From the NCBI GenBank assembly GCA_965262315.1, contig CBDHFJ010000056.1, positions 1 through 19,919 on the forward strand: DNA of 19,919 nt. The letters run 5' to 3'. A model generated the notes under the pieces. The model saw only the letters and a list, made by a program, of their open reading frames with translations, ran no database searches and had not been told where the DNA came from. The position numbers and the translations under genes are program-made. Shown piece by piece: positions 5,816 to 13,050 of this stretch (its first letter is position 1; the number at the start of each line of letters is the position of its first letter). Source of the stretch: JBCCFK01 sp965262315 (GTDB lineage Bacteria; Actinomycetota; Acidimicrobiia; Acidimicrobiales; UBA8592).

Positions 5816-7419
5816 TCAGGCGGTCACTCGGCGGTGCCATTCTCGGGTTTGCTCTCCTGGTGGGATCGTTCGCGTGGTCCGGCTTCGCCGCGCTCCAGAC
5901 GGTCTTCGATCCGGACCGCTCTCGCGAGGTCGCCGAGGAGCTGCTCGACAACGAGGAGGTCCGGGTCCAGCTGGCCGAGAACCTCGCCGGTGCCATCGGA
6001 GCGCTCATCCCGCCCGAGGTCCCCGTCGAACAGGGGCTCGTCGACCAGGTCACCACCGGCTTGTTGAACGACCCCACGGTCGAGGCGACGATCCTGGCTG
6101 CGTTCACCGACACCCACCGCGCCTTCCTCGGTGAGGGTGACGTCCCGGGCCAGGTCGATCTGAGTCCGGTCGCCGCGGTGGCCCGGCAGAACCTGATCGC
6201 CGCTGCACCCCAGCTCGACACGGTCGTGCCCGAGTCTCCGCCCCTGACGGTGCCGCTGCCGACCGACCGGGTCCCCAACGCCGGACCCGTGCGATCGTTC
6301 CTCGAGACGGCGGTGCCGATCCTTGCGGCCGTCGCCGCGTTCGGCGCCATTCTCGCCCTGGTCGCCACCAACGATCGCCCGTCGATTCTGCGGCGCGCCG
6401 GGACCTGGGCGGTCACCACCACGGCGATCTATCTCATCCTCGGGCTCGGCGTGCCCTACCTCTTGCGGCAGTACGCACCCGATCAGGCCGAGGTCGTCGC
6501 TGCGTTGTTGTCGGCCCTGCTCCGATCCCTGCTCGTGCCGTCGATCGCCCTGGCGGCTTCGGGACTGGCGCTGTTCGGCATCGCGGCGGCCTGGCCGTCG
6601 GGGGAGCGGCGTCGGGCCGCTGCCGAACGACGGGCGCCGTATCCCGACGCCCCGCACCGTCGCGAGGTCGCCGAGATGGACACCCGGCGACGCAGCCGCG
6701 TGATCGGGCGCGAGCAGCCACCTCGACCACAACCACAGCCACGAGCGCGGCCGGCTGTCCACGAGCCGCCGGTCACGTACGCGCCACCGACCCAGTCCCA
6801 GCCCCGTGTTCCCACGCCCGGGCCACAGGGACCAGCGACGCCCGCGCGCCCTGCGGCCCAGCCCACGCCGCCCCCGTACCCCGACGGGCCGCCTCCGGGC
6901 TCGCCGCTGGACCCGCCGCGGCCGGCGGTGTCGTCGCCACACCTCGACGGGCCGCCTCCGGGCTCGCCGCTGGACCCGCCAGGGCCGGCGGTGTCGTCGC
7001 CGTACCCCGACGACGCCCACTACCGGGCCACCCACCCGGAGGGACAATGGGAAGGCCTCGGTCCACCCACCAACAGCGGTCCACCGATTCCCCCAGCGCC
7101 CGAGCCCAGCGGCGCGCCCACCAACGCCTCGGTCTTCGCCGACGTGCCCAGGCCGTCGGAGCCCACCGGGCTGCCCGCCGACGCGCAGCCCGTCGAACCC
7201 GGGCGGTCGGTGTTCGAGAGCCCGGCGGCACCACCCGCGCCGAGCGTGCCACCCGCACCGCGCCCCGCGCCTGCTCGCCCGAGTTCGCCGCCGGTCGGCG
7301 CACGCTGGAACGCCCGACACGGCTGGATCCTCGACCCGGACAGCCCCGATCCGCTGCCCGCAGGTGCGATCTGGGTCGACGGCGTCGGCTACGTCCTGCC
7401 CGAACCCGGCCAGCGCTGA
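5812..7419 (+). CDS. Uncharacterised four-helix membrane protein with proline-rich cytoplasmic tail
   Basis: A 535-residue protein I do not recognise by family. There is an N-terminal membrane helix (about 8-29), then a ~130-residue soluble segment with acidic helices (EVAEELLDNEEVRVQLAENL), presumably outside the membrane. Three more helices follow at about 163-187, 196-218 and 236-263. With four helices and an N-in orientation, residues 264-535 would be cytoplasmic. This tail is low-complexity and rich in Pro/Arg/Gln, then Pro/Ala/Ser, with two copies of a 21-residue repeat and three PYPD motifs. It ends in a conserved-looking aromatic module (ARWNARHGWILDPDSPDPLP then AGAIWVDGVGYVLP). The start GTG at 5812 was chosen because it precedes the first membrane helix and overlaps the mini-ORF stop. 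A short stem-loop follows the stop. An envelope or cell-surface assembly role is possible but unproven. Confidence 0.75.
   Translation: MIRRSLGGAILGFALLVGSFAWSGFAALQTVFDPDRSREVAEELLDNEEVRVQLAENLAGAIGALIPPEVPVEQGLVDQVTTGLLNDPTVEATILAAFTDTHRAFLGEGDVPGQVDLSPVAAVARQNLIAAAPQLDTVVPESPPLTVPLPTDRVPNAGPVRSFLETAVPILAAVAAFGAILALVATNDRPSILRRAGTWAVTTTAIYLILGLGVPYLLRQYAPDQAEVVAALLSALLRSLLVPSIALAASGLALFGIAAAWPSGERRRAAAERRAPYPDAPHRREVAEMDTRRRSRVIGREQPPRPQPQPRARPAVHEPPVTYAPPTQSQPRVPTPGPQGPATPARPAAQPTPPPYPDGPPPGSPLDPPRPAVSSPHLDGPPPGSPLDPPGPAVSSPYPDDAHYRATHPEGQWEGLGPPTNSGPPIPPAPEPSGAPTNASVFADVPRPSEPTGLPADAQPVEPGRSVFESPAAPPAPSVPPAPRPAPARPSSPPVGARWNARHGWILDPDSPDPLPAGAIWVDGVGYVLPEPGQR
6877..7002 (+). repeat. Two tandem 63-bp coding repeats (21 residues each)
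   Basis: Bases 6877-6939 and 6940-7002 are tandem copies differing at five positions. Each encodes a 21-residue unit of the form (Y/H)-(P/L)-D-G-PPPGSPLDPP-x-PAVSSP. A third copy begins at 7003 (YPDD) and then diverges. The repeat is in frame within the proline-rich tail of the membrane protein, so it lengthens an unstructured linker. Near-identity suggests recent duplication by slippage or unequal recombination. Confidence 0.9.
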
Positions 7420-7420
7420 C

Positions 7421-7441
7421 CCACCGCGTTCGGGGCGGTGG
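7421..7441 (+). terminator. Stem-loop after the membrane-protein gene
   Basis: CCACCGC (7421-7427) pairs with GCGGTGG (7435-7441) around a seven-base loop, starting one base after the stop codon at 7419. No T-tract follows. The position between this gene and the hisS promoter at 7486 supports a terminator role. Confidence 0.45.
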
Positions 7442-7485
7442 CTCCGCCGCCGCGAAACATGCGGGGAGGGCAAGGGGTCAACCGG

Positions 7486-7491
7486 TAGCCT
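7486..7491 (+). promoter_or_regulatory. -10 element (TAGCCT) for hisS-aspS
   Basis: TAGCCT, within CCGGTAGCCT, ends eight bases before the GTG at 7500. A leaderless or near-leaderless hisS mRNA is predicted. The purine-rich GGGGAGGG at about 7463-7470 is about 30 bases from the start, too far to be a ribosome site. Confidence 0.5.
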
Positions 7492-7499
7492 TGCGCCTC

Positions 7500-8795
7500 G
7501 TGGCGAAGGCGCAGTTCCAGGCACCGCGAGGTACCCGAGACATCCTGCCTCCAGACACCGATCGGTGGCGGGAGCTTCTTCGCGTGTTCGCCGACCTCGC
7601 CGGTCGCAGCGGGTACGGCCAGGTCGCCACACCGATCTTCGAGGACCTCGGCGTGTTCCTCAGGCTGGGCGACAGCACCGACGTCGTCACCAAGGAGATG
7701 TTCGACTTCTTCGACAAGGGCGACCCGCCTCAGCACCTGGCGCTTCGGCCCGAGCTCACGGCGTCGGTGTGCCGGGCCTACGCCGAGCATCGGCCGGTGC
7801 CGCCTTGGAAGGTCTGGTACGAGGGCCCCCAGTTCCGCTACGAGAAGCCTCAGGCCGGCCGCTACCGCCAGTTCAGCCAGGTCGGCATCGAGGTCCTGGG
7901 CAGCGACGACCCTGCGATCGACGTCGAGGTGATCGCCCTCGGCTGGCGTTTCTACGAGGCACTCGGGATGAAGCAGGTCACCCTGTTGCTCAACTCGCTG
8001 GGCGACCCGACGTGTCGGCCCCAGTACATGGCCGCGCTGGGGGCCTACCTCCACGACAACGTCGATCGGCTCTCCGAGCAGTCGCAGGCCACCCTCCAGA
8101 AGAACCCGTTGCGCGTCCTCGACTCCAAGCGAGCCGAGGACCAGCCGATCATCGCGGAGGCGCCGTTGATGGTCGACCACCTCACGGCCGAGTGCGCCGA
8201 CCACTTCGGTGGTGTGGCCGCCGGTCTGGAGGCGTTGGGGATCTCCTATGCGATCTCGCCGCGGCTCGTCCGAGGCCTCGATTACTACACGCGCACCACG
8301 TTCGAGTTCGCCTCCGGCGCGCTCGACAGCGCCCAGAATGCCGTCGGCGGTGGCGGTCGGTACGACGGCCTCGTCGAGGCGCTCGGCGGTCCGCCCACGC
8401 CCGGGATCGGGTTCGCGCTCGGCGTCGATCGCATCCTGTTGGCGTGCGACGCCGAAGACACGTTCCCGGCGGCCCCTGTGGTCGTCGACGCCTTCGTCGT
8501 CGACATGACCGACGGCCACCAGGCCACCCTGCTCTGCGACGAGCTCCGGCGGGCGGGCCTCGGCGCGGACCGCAGCTTCGGCGGCAGGTCCGTCAAGGCG
8601 CAGATGAAGGTCGCCGACCGCTCCGGTGCCCGCGTCGCCGTCATCGTCGGCAAGGACGAGCTCGACGCCGGCGTCGTCACCGTGCGGGACCTGCGCGGCG
8701 ACGGCGACCAGCAGCAACTCACCCGCGACGGGCTGGCCGGCTCGTTGCGCACCCTGATCGAATCCCTCCCCCCAGCCACGGAGAGCACCCCATGA
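7500..8795 (+). CDS. hisS: Histidyl-tRNA synthetase
   Basis: A 431-residue class II synthetase, the normal length, which charges tRNA-His with histidine in the cytoplasm. Visible marks: APRGTRDILPPD at the N-terminus, motif 2 YEGPQFRYEKPQAGRYRQF, the histidine-specific RGLDYYTRTTFEF with R258, GGGGRYDGL, and motif 3 GIGFALGVDRILL. The C-terminal anticodon-binding domain follows (DAFVVDMTDG, then GGRSVKAQMKVADRSGARVAV). The frame is open about 150 codons upstream, but that overlaps the preceding gene; the GTG at 7500 matches the family N-terminus and sits behind a -10 element. It is the first gene of a two-gene unit: its stop overlaps the aspS start as ATGA. Confidence 0.97.
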   Translation: MAKAQFQAPRGTRDILPPDTDRWRELLRVFADLAGRSGYGQVATPIFEDLGVFLRLGDSTDVVTKEMFDFFDKGDPPQHLALRPELTASVCRAYAEHRPVPPWKVWYEGPQFRYEKPQAGRYRQFSQVGIEVLGSDDPAIDVEVIALGWRFYEALGMKQVTLLLNSLGDPTCRPQYMAALGAYLHDNVDRLSEQSQATLQKNPLRVLDSKRAEDQPIIAEAPLMVDHLTAECADHFGGVAAGLEALGISYAISPRLVRGLDYYTRTTFEFASGALDSAQNAVGGGGRYDGLVEALGGPPTPGIGFALGVDRILLACDAEDTFPAAPVVVDAFVVDMTDGHQATLLCDELRRAGLGADRSFGGRSVKAQMKVADRSGARVAVIVGKDELDAGVVTVRDLRGDGDQQQLTRDGLAGSLRTLIESLPPATESTP

Positions 8796-10555
8796 CCGAC
8801 GCCGACTACGCAGCCACCGGCATGCGCACCGACTACTGCGGCTCCCTGCGCAAGGCCGACGTGGGCCGCACCGTGACCGTGTGCGGCTGGGTCGACACCC
8901 GCCGGGTGCACAGCGAGCACCTGGCGTTCATCGACCTGCGCGACTACACGGGCGTCGTCCAGTGTGTGGTCGACGAGAAGCTGGACCTGCGCTCCGAATA
9001 CGTGGTGGCCATCACGGGGACGGTCCGTGACCGTCTCGAAGGCGCGACCAACGCGGCGCTGGCCACCGGTGAGATCGAGATCGGTGACGCCACCGTCGAG
9101 CTGCTCAGCACGGCCGAGACGCCACCGTTCCCCATGCACGAGCGCACCGACGTGGACGAGACGATCCGCCTCCGCCATCGCTACGTGGATCTCCGCAAGC
9201 CGCGGATGCAGCACAACCTGCGCACCCGGGCGAAGGTGAACTCCGCCGTCCGCGGGGCCATGGAGAAGCAGGGCTTCGTCGAGGTCGAGACCCCCATGCT
9301 CATCGCCTCCACCCCGGAGGGCGCCCGCGACTTCGTGGTGCCCAGCCGTCTGCATCCGGGCACCTTCTACGCGCTGCCCCAGAGTCCCCAGATCTTCAAG
9401 CAGCTCTGCATGGTCGGCGGTATCGACCGCTACTACCAGATCGCACGCTGCCTGCGCGACGAGGATCTGCGCGCCGACCGCCAGTTCGAGTTCATGCAGC
9501 TCGACATGGAGGCCAGCTTCGCGACCCAGGACGACATCCTGGCGTTCGTGTCCGAGGCCATCCAGGACGCGGCCGAGGCCGTCACCGGTGAGCGTCCCGG
9601 CGAGATCCCCCACATGACCTGGCACGAAGCCCAGGAGCGTTTCGGCTCCGACAAACCCGACGTGCGCTTCGGCATGGAGCTCACCGAGATGTCCGACATC
9701 TTCGAAGGCACCGAGGCCAACGTCTTCAAGGTCCCCTGCGTCAAGGGCATCCTCTACGAGGGCGGCGCCGAGAGCCTCGGCCGCAACGCCATCGACGCGC
9801 TGACCGACAAGTGCAAGCGCTGGGGTGCCAAGGGTCTGGCCTGGTTCCGGGTCGGCGAGGGTGACGCGCTCGACGGTGCGCTCACCAAGTTCATGTCCGA
9901 GGCCGAGTTGGCCGCCGTTCCGGAACGTCTGGGCGCCAAGCAGGGGGACATGGTGCTCATGATCGCCGCCGACCGCCGCACCGTGAACCATGTCCTCGGC
10001 CTGCTCCGCCTCGAACTGGGTCGGCCGCCGGTCAACGAGGGCGGCCTCCACTTCCTGTGGGTCACCGAGTTCCCGCTCTTCGAGACGGTGACCGACGCCG
10101 GCAATCCCATCCCGGCGCACCATCCGTTCACCATGCCCCACGTCGACGACGTCGAGAAGCTCGAGACGGCCTCGGGTGACGAGTACCTCGAGATCCGGTC
10201 CCAGGCCTACGACCTGGTGCTCAACGGCTGGGAGCTCGGTTCGGGCTCGGTGCGAATCCATCGCCCCGACATCCAGGCCAAGATCTTCGAGACGCTCGGG
10301 ATCGGCGCCGAGGAGGCCCAGCTCAAGTTCGGGTTCCTGCTCGACGCGTTCAAGTACGGCGCGCCCCCGCACGCCGGCTTCGCCTTCGGCATCGACCGCC
10401 TGGCGGCGCTGCTGGCCGGCGAGGAGAACATCCGCGAGATCATCGCGTTCCCGAAGACCCAGTCCGGCGCCGACCCGTTGACCAACGCTCCGACGCCCAT
10501 CGACGGCGAACACCTCGAGGAGCTGGGTCTGCGGGTCCTGCCGCCCGCGAACTGA
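8792..10555 (+). CDS. aspS: Aspartyl-tRNA synthetase (probably Asp/Asn non-discriminating)
   Basis: A 587-residue class II synthetase of bacterial type. It has an N-terminal OB-fold anticodon domain (VTVCGWVDTRRVHSEHLAF, then IDLRDYTG), motif 1 region FVEVETPMLIASTPEGARDF, motif 2 YYQIARCLRDEDLRADRQFE, the bacterial insertion (GAD) domain in the middle, and motif 3 GFAFGIDRLAALLAG. H40 and G84 (in EGATN) appear to match the histidine and glycine tied to relaxed tRNA recognition in non-discriminating bacterial AspRS. If so, it would also make Asp-tRNA-Asn for GatCAB. The ATG at 8792 overlaps the hisS stop (ATGA) and follows GGAGAG at 8780-8785. A second in-frame ATG at 8822 fits the family N-terminus equally well but lacks that site. 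The gene ends at a hairpin region shared with the convergent SepF-like gene. Confidence 0.97.
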   Translation: MTDADYAATGMRTDYCGSLRKADVGRTVTVCGWVDTRRVHSEHLAFIDLRDYTGVVQCVVDEKLDLRSEYVVAITGTVRDRLEGATNAALATGEIEIGDATVELLSTAETPPFPMHERTDVDETIRLRHRYVDLRKPRMQHNLRTRAKVNSAVRGAMEKQGFVEVETPMLIASTPEGARDFVVPSRLHPGTFYALPQSPQIFKQLCMVGGIDRYYQIARCLRDEDLRADRQFEFMQLDMEASFATQDDILAFVSEAIQDAAEAVTGERPGEIPHMTWHEAQERFGSDKPDVRFGMELTEMSDIFEGTEANVFKVPCVKGILYEGGAESLGRNAIDALTDKCKRWGAKGLAWFRVGEGDALDGALTKFMSEAELAAVPERLGAKQGDMVLMIAADRRTVNHVLGLLRLELGRPPVNEGGLHFLWVTEFPLFETVTDAGNPIPAHHPFTMPHVDDVEKLETASGDEYLEIRSQAYDLVLNGWELGSGSVRIHRPDIQAKIFETLGIGAEEAQLKFGFLLDAFKYGAPPHAGFAFGIDRLAALLAGEENIREIIAFPKTQSGADPLTNAPTPIDGEHLEELGLRVLPPAN

Positions 10556-10598
10556 TCCGGGGCGGGTCTGCCCCCCCTGGCGTTTCGGGAATTGTGAA

Positions 10599-10620
10599 GG
10601 GTTCCGTCGCGCCGGAACCC
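10599..10620. terminator. Hairpin between convergent aspS and the SepF-like gene
   Basis: GGGTTCCG (10599-10606) pairs perfectly with CGGAACCC (10613-10620) around a six-base loop. A shorter hairpin, GGGGC/GCCCC at 10559-10574, follows the aspS stop directly. Neither has a strong T-tract. Lying between two convergent genes, the larger one could terminate in both directions. Confidence 0.5.
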
Positions 10621-10677
10621 GTCACGAATCCGGGGGAGCGAGACTGTTGACCGGTGAACGAGCTGCGGCGGGCGCGC

Positions 10678-10905
10678 TCAGTCCGCGAGCGGCGGGGTGA
10701 GCAGGTAGAGCTGTTCGGCCGCCTTCTCGAGGGTGCCACCGGTGCCGTAGGCGAGGCCGGACATGAAGTCGATGATGCGGCGGCCGGTCTCGGTTTCCGC
10801 GACCACGTTCACCACGATGGGGCGCCCCGCCCGGTAGTCGTCTGCCGGGGCGACGACGTCGGCGAAGCTGGACACCTCGTGGCGGGCTGGGTCGGAAGCA
10901 CTCAC
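10678..10905 (-). CDS. Short SepF-like protein
   Basis: A 75-residue protein matching the SepF C-terminal fold. The central part, RPIVVNVVAETETGRRIIDF followed by MSGLAYGTGGTLEKAAEQLY, follows the SepF pattern of a strand with VxxN, a D/E-rich turn, RxxDFxxGLxxG, then GxxxK/R and a final strand (LLTPP). SepF bridges FtsZ to the membrane in Gram-positive bacteria and actinobacteria. A canonical SepF is about twice this length and begins with an amphipathic membrane-targeting helix; here only ~25 residues precede the domain and none looks like one. The GTG start at 10905 was chosen because a TANNNT -10 lies just upstream; the frame is open far into rarA, but that is shadow. It is divergent from rarA. 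It may be a paralogue or regulator rather than the main SepF. Confidence 0.72.
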   Translation of the reverse strand: MSASDPARHEVSSFADVVAPADDYRAGRPIVVNVVAETETGRRIIDFMSGLAYGTGGTLEKAAEQLYLLTPPLAD

Positions 10906-10912
10906 GTCGGCA

Positions 10913-10918
10913 AGCGTA
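10913..10918 (-). promoter_or_regulatory. -10 element (TACGCT, minus strand) for the SepF-like gene
   Basis: Read on the minus strand, TACGCT ends seven bases before the GTG start at 10905. This again predicts a leaderless mRNA. With the rarA element at 10981 it makes a divergent promoter pair in an 88-base spacer. Confidence 0.5.
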
Positions 10919-10980
10919 GCGAAGCGTCGCAGTGTGGCCGGTGAACCCGTCGAGCCCACCGGAGCGTCGTCCCCCAGCTC

Positions 10981-10986
10981 TAGGGT
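10981..10986 (+). promoter_or_regulatory. -10 element (TAGGGT) for rarA unit
   Basis: TAGGGT ends seven bases before the rarA ATG at 10994. No ribosome site is visible between them, so a leaderless start is predicted. Confidence 0.5.
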
Positions 10987-10993
10987 GGCCGCA

Positions 10994-12325
10994 ATGGCCG
11001 ATGACCTCTTCGCCGCCGCTGCGTCCCAGGCGCTCGAACGACAGTCCCCGCTCGCGGACCGGCTGCGCCCGACGCGGCTCGACGACGTCGTGGGCCAGCA
11101 ACACCTCCTGGGTCCCGGCAAGCCCCTGCGATCCCTGATCGAGGCGGACCGGCTGAGCTCGGTGATCTTCTGGGGCCCACCCGGCACGGGCAAGACCACG
11201 ATCGCTCGTCTGATCGCCCGAACCACCGCCAAGCAGTACGTGCAGCTCTCGGCGGTGACGGCGTCGGTGAAGGATGTCCGGGAGGAAGCCGCACGCGCCG
11301 AACAACGGCTGGGGGAGCGGGGGCAGGGCACGATCCTGTTCCTCGACGAGGTCCACCGTTTCAACAAGGCCCAGCAGGACACGCTCCTGCCGTCGGTGGA
11401 GTCGGGGCTGATCGTGTTGATCGGGGCCACGACCGAGAACCCGTACTTCGAGGTCAACGCGCCGTTGCTGAGCCGCAGCACCCTGTTCCGGCTCGAGAAC
11501 CTGGGCCCCGACGCGGTGACCACGCTCATCACGCGCGGGCTCGAGGCCGAGCGCGCCTCGGCCAGCGCCGAGGCCATCGAGCACCTGGTCGCCCGGGCCG
11601 AGGGCGACGGCCGCCAATCGCTGACCAGCCTCGAGGTCGCGGTCGCCCTGGCCCGAGTGCGAGCCGACGGCGGTCCCACCCACGTCGAGCTCGCGGATGC
11701 CGAGGCGGCGCTCGGCACCCAGGCACTTCGCTACGGCCAGGACGAGCACTACGACACCGTGTCCGCGTTCATCAAGAGCATCCGGGGATCGGACCCCGAC
11801 GCCGGGCTCTATTGGCTGGCCCGCATGCTCGACGCGGGGGAGGACGCCCGGTTCATCGCCCGGCGCCTCGTCATCCTGGCCAGCGAGGACGTGGGGATGG
11901 CCGACTCGCAGGGCCTCGTGGTCGCGGATGCGGCAGCCAGGGCCGTGGAGTTCGTCGGACTGCCCGAGGCCCAGCTGAACCTGGCGCACGCCGTGGTCTA
12001 TCTGGCGACCGCCCCCAAGTCGAACCGGGCATACGCGGCGCTCGGGAAGGCCCAGGCCGACGCCCGGGCCGGCGGCGGCCAGGTACCCATGCACCTGCGC
12101 GATGCCCACTACAGCGGCGCGAAGAACCTCGGCCACGGTGAGGGCTATGACTATCCTCACGCCCACGAGGCCGGTTGGGTCGACCAGCAGTACCGCCCGG
12201 CTCACCTCGAGGATCACGTCTACTACGAGCCGTCGACCCGCGGCGCCGAAGCCGAGATCGCCCGTCGCCTGCACCGGTTGCCGGCGCCGGACCCCGACAC
12301 CCAGGAATCCGAGGAACATTCGTGA
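10994..12325 (+). CDS. rarA: Replication-associated recombination protein RarA (MgsA/WRNIP1 family AAA+ ATPase)
   Basis: A 443-residue AAA+ ATPase acting at stalled replication forks and in recombination. The N-terminus has the clamp-loader-like RPTRLDDVVGQQHLLGPGKP. Walker A is GPPGTGKT (61-68), Walker B is LFLDEVHRF with D118/E119, sensor 1 is LIGATTENPYFEVN, and the arginine-finger region is LLSRSTLFRL. The C-terminal RarA tetramerisation region includes MLDAGEDARFIARRLVILAS, KNLGHGEGYDYPH and DQQYRP. The ATG at 10994 gives the expected N-terminus (MADDLFA) and follows a -10 element. The frame is open 60 bases further upstream, past the promoter, without support. The stop overlaps the next gene (GTGA), so rarA heads a three-gene unit that precedes alaS, as in many actinobacteria. 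Confidence 0.96.
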   Translation: MADDLFAAAASQALERQSPLADRLRPTRLDDVVGQQHLLGPGKPLRSLIEADRLSSVIFWGPPGTGKTTIARLIARTTAKQYVQLSAVTASVKDVREEAARAEQRLGERGQGTILFLDEVHRFNKAQQDTLLPSVESGLIVLIGATTENPYFEVNAPLLSRSTLFRLENLGPDAVTTLITRGLEAERASASAEAIEHLVARAEGDGRQSLTSLEVAVALARVRADGGPTHVELADAEAALGTQALRYGQDEHYDTVSAFIKSIRGSDPDAGLYWLARMLDAGEDARFIARRLVILASEDVGMADSQGLVVADAAARAVEFVGLPEAQLNLAHAVVYLATAPKSNRAYAALGKAQADARAGGGQVPMHLRDAHYSGAKNLGHGEGYDYPHAHEAGWVDQQYRPAHLEDHVYYEPSTRGAEAEIARRLHRLPAPDPDTQESEEHS

Positions 12326-12696
12326 GCGCAGCAGACCTCGCCGCCGTCGTCATCGTCGTGGTCGCCATCGCGGTGACCGCCGGCGTCGTGGTGCTGGTGA
12401 TGCAGCTCCGCCAGACCACCGAGGAGTTGCGGGACGTGCTGCGCGGCCTGCGTGCCGATGTCGACGCCACCATGGAACGACTCGACGCCCAAGCCGACGC
12501 GGTGGACCACGAGCTGACCCGAGTCGACGGGCTCCTCGATTCCGCCGAACGGGTGAGCGCCCGCGCCGACACGCTCTCCAAGATGACCTACGGTGCGGTT
12601 GCGAAGCCCGTGATCAAGACCGCGGCCGTCGTCAAGGGCACGTCACGTGCTGCCCGTCGCCTCACGGGTCGCGAAATCGACGAACAGGCCGGCTGA
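12322..12696 (+). CDS. DUF948-like membrane-anchored coiled-coil protein
   Basis: A 124-residue protein. An N-terminal membrane helix (about 5-27, LAAVVIVVVAIAVTAGVVVL) is followed by a charged heptad-like coiled coil (TTEELRDVLRGLRADVDATM, then ERLDAQADAVDHELTRVDGL) and a short basic tail. This is the layout of the DUF948 proteins commonly found between rarA and alaS in actinobacteria. Function is unknown; a scaffold or envelope-organising role is only a guess. The GTG at 12322 overlaps the rarA stop and follows GAGGAA at 12311-12316. The frame is open further upstream inside rarA, where it is not coding. Confidence 0.75.
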   Translation: MSAADLAAVVIVVVAIAVTAGVVVLVMQLRQTTEELRDVLRGLRADVDATMERLDAQADAVDHELTRVDGLLDSAERVSARADTLSKMTYGAVAKPVIKTAAVVKGTSRAARRLTGREIDEQAG

Positions 12697-12718
12697 GTTC
12701 GCCCGGGAGGAGACCGAG

Positions 12719-12985
12719 ATGTTCAAACGAGCGATCTGGATGGGCGCCGGCTTCGGAGCGGGGCTGGGCTCGTCCTACTGGGTGAAGCGAGCCGTGAATC
12801 GCAAGGTCCAGCAGTACGTCCCGGACAACGTGCGCACGGTCGTGGGTACCAAGGCAAAGGCCGCCGGCTCCAACCTCAAGACGGCAGTGCAGGAAGGCCG
12901 GGCGGTCATGAAGCAGTATCAGGCCGACGCCGAAGCCGAGGTGGCACCCGTCAAGCGCCCGAACCTCCGGGCTGTCCCGGACTGA
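12719..12985 (+). CDS. Small membrane-associated protein (DUF6167-like)
   Basis: An 88-residue protein beginning MFKRAIWMGAGFGAGLGSSY, a short hydrophobic glycine-rich segment that may insert in or contact the membrane, followed by a basic amphipathic region (VKRAVNRKVQQYVPDNVRTV) and a helical tail. Its position after the DUF948-like gene and before alaS, and the M-F-(K/R)-R-A start, recall the DUF6167 family of actinobacteria; this is recognition from memory, not a search. The ATG at 12719 has a strong ribosome site (GGGAGGAG from 12705). It is the last gene of the rarA unit, followed by a small hairpin and the alaS promoter. Confidence 0.65.
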   Translation: MFKRAIWMGAGFGAGLGSSYWVKRAVNRKVQQYVPDNVRTVVGTKAKAAGSNLKTAVQEGRAVMKQYQADAEAEVAPVKRPNLRAVPD

Positions 12986-12990
12986 CCGTT

Positions 12991-13004
12991 CCGGCTGCTG
13001 CCGG
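12991..13004 (+). terminator. Small hairpin after the rarA unit
   Basis: CCGGC (12991-12995) and GCCGG (13000-13004) flank a TGCT loop, six bases after the stop at 12985 and before the alaS -10 element. The stem is short and has no T-tract, so this is weak support for termination. Confidence 0.3.
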
Positions 13005-13035
13005 CAAACGCTCCTGAGCTGCCGACGCGCACCGG

Positions 13036-13041
13036 TATCCT
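13036..13041 (+). promoter_or_regulatory. -10 element (TATCCT) for alaS unit
   Basis: TATCCT within CCGGTATCCT ends nine bases before the alaS ATG at 13051. It closely resembles the hisS element (CCGGTAGCCT). A leaderless or 1-2 base leader transcript is predicted. Confidence 0.5.
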
Positions 13042-13050
13042 GGGCCGCTC

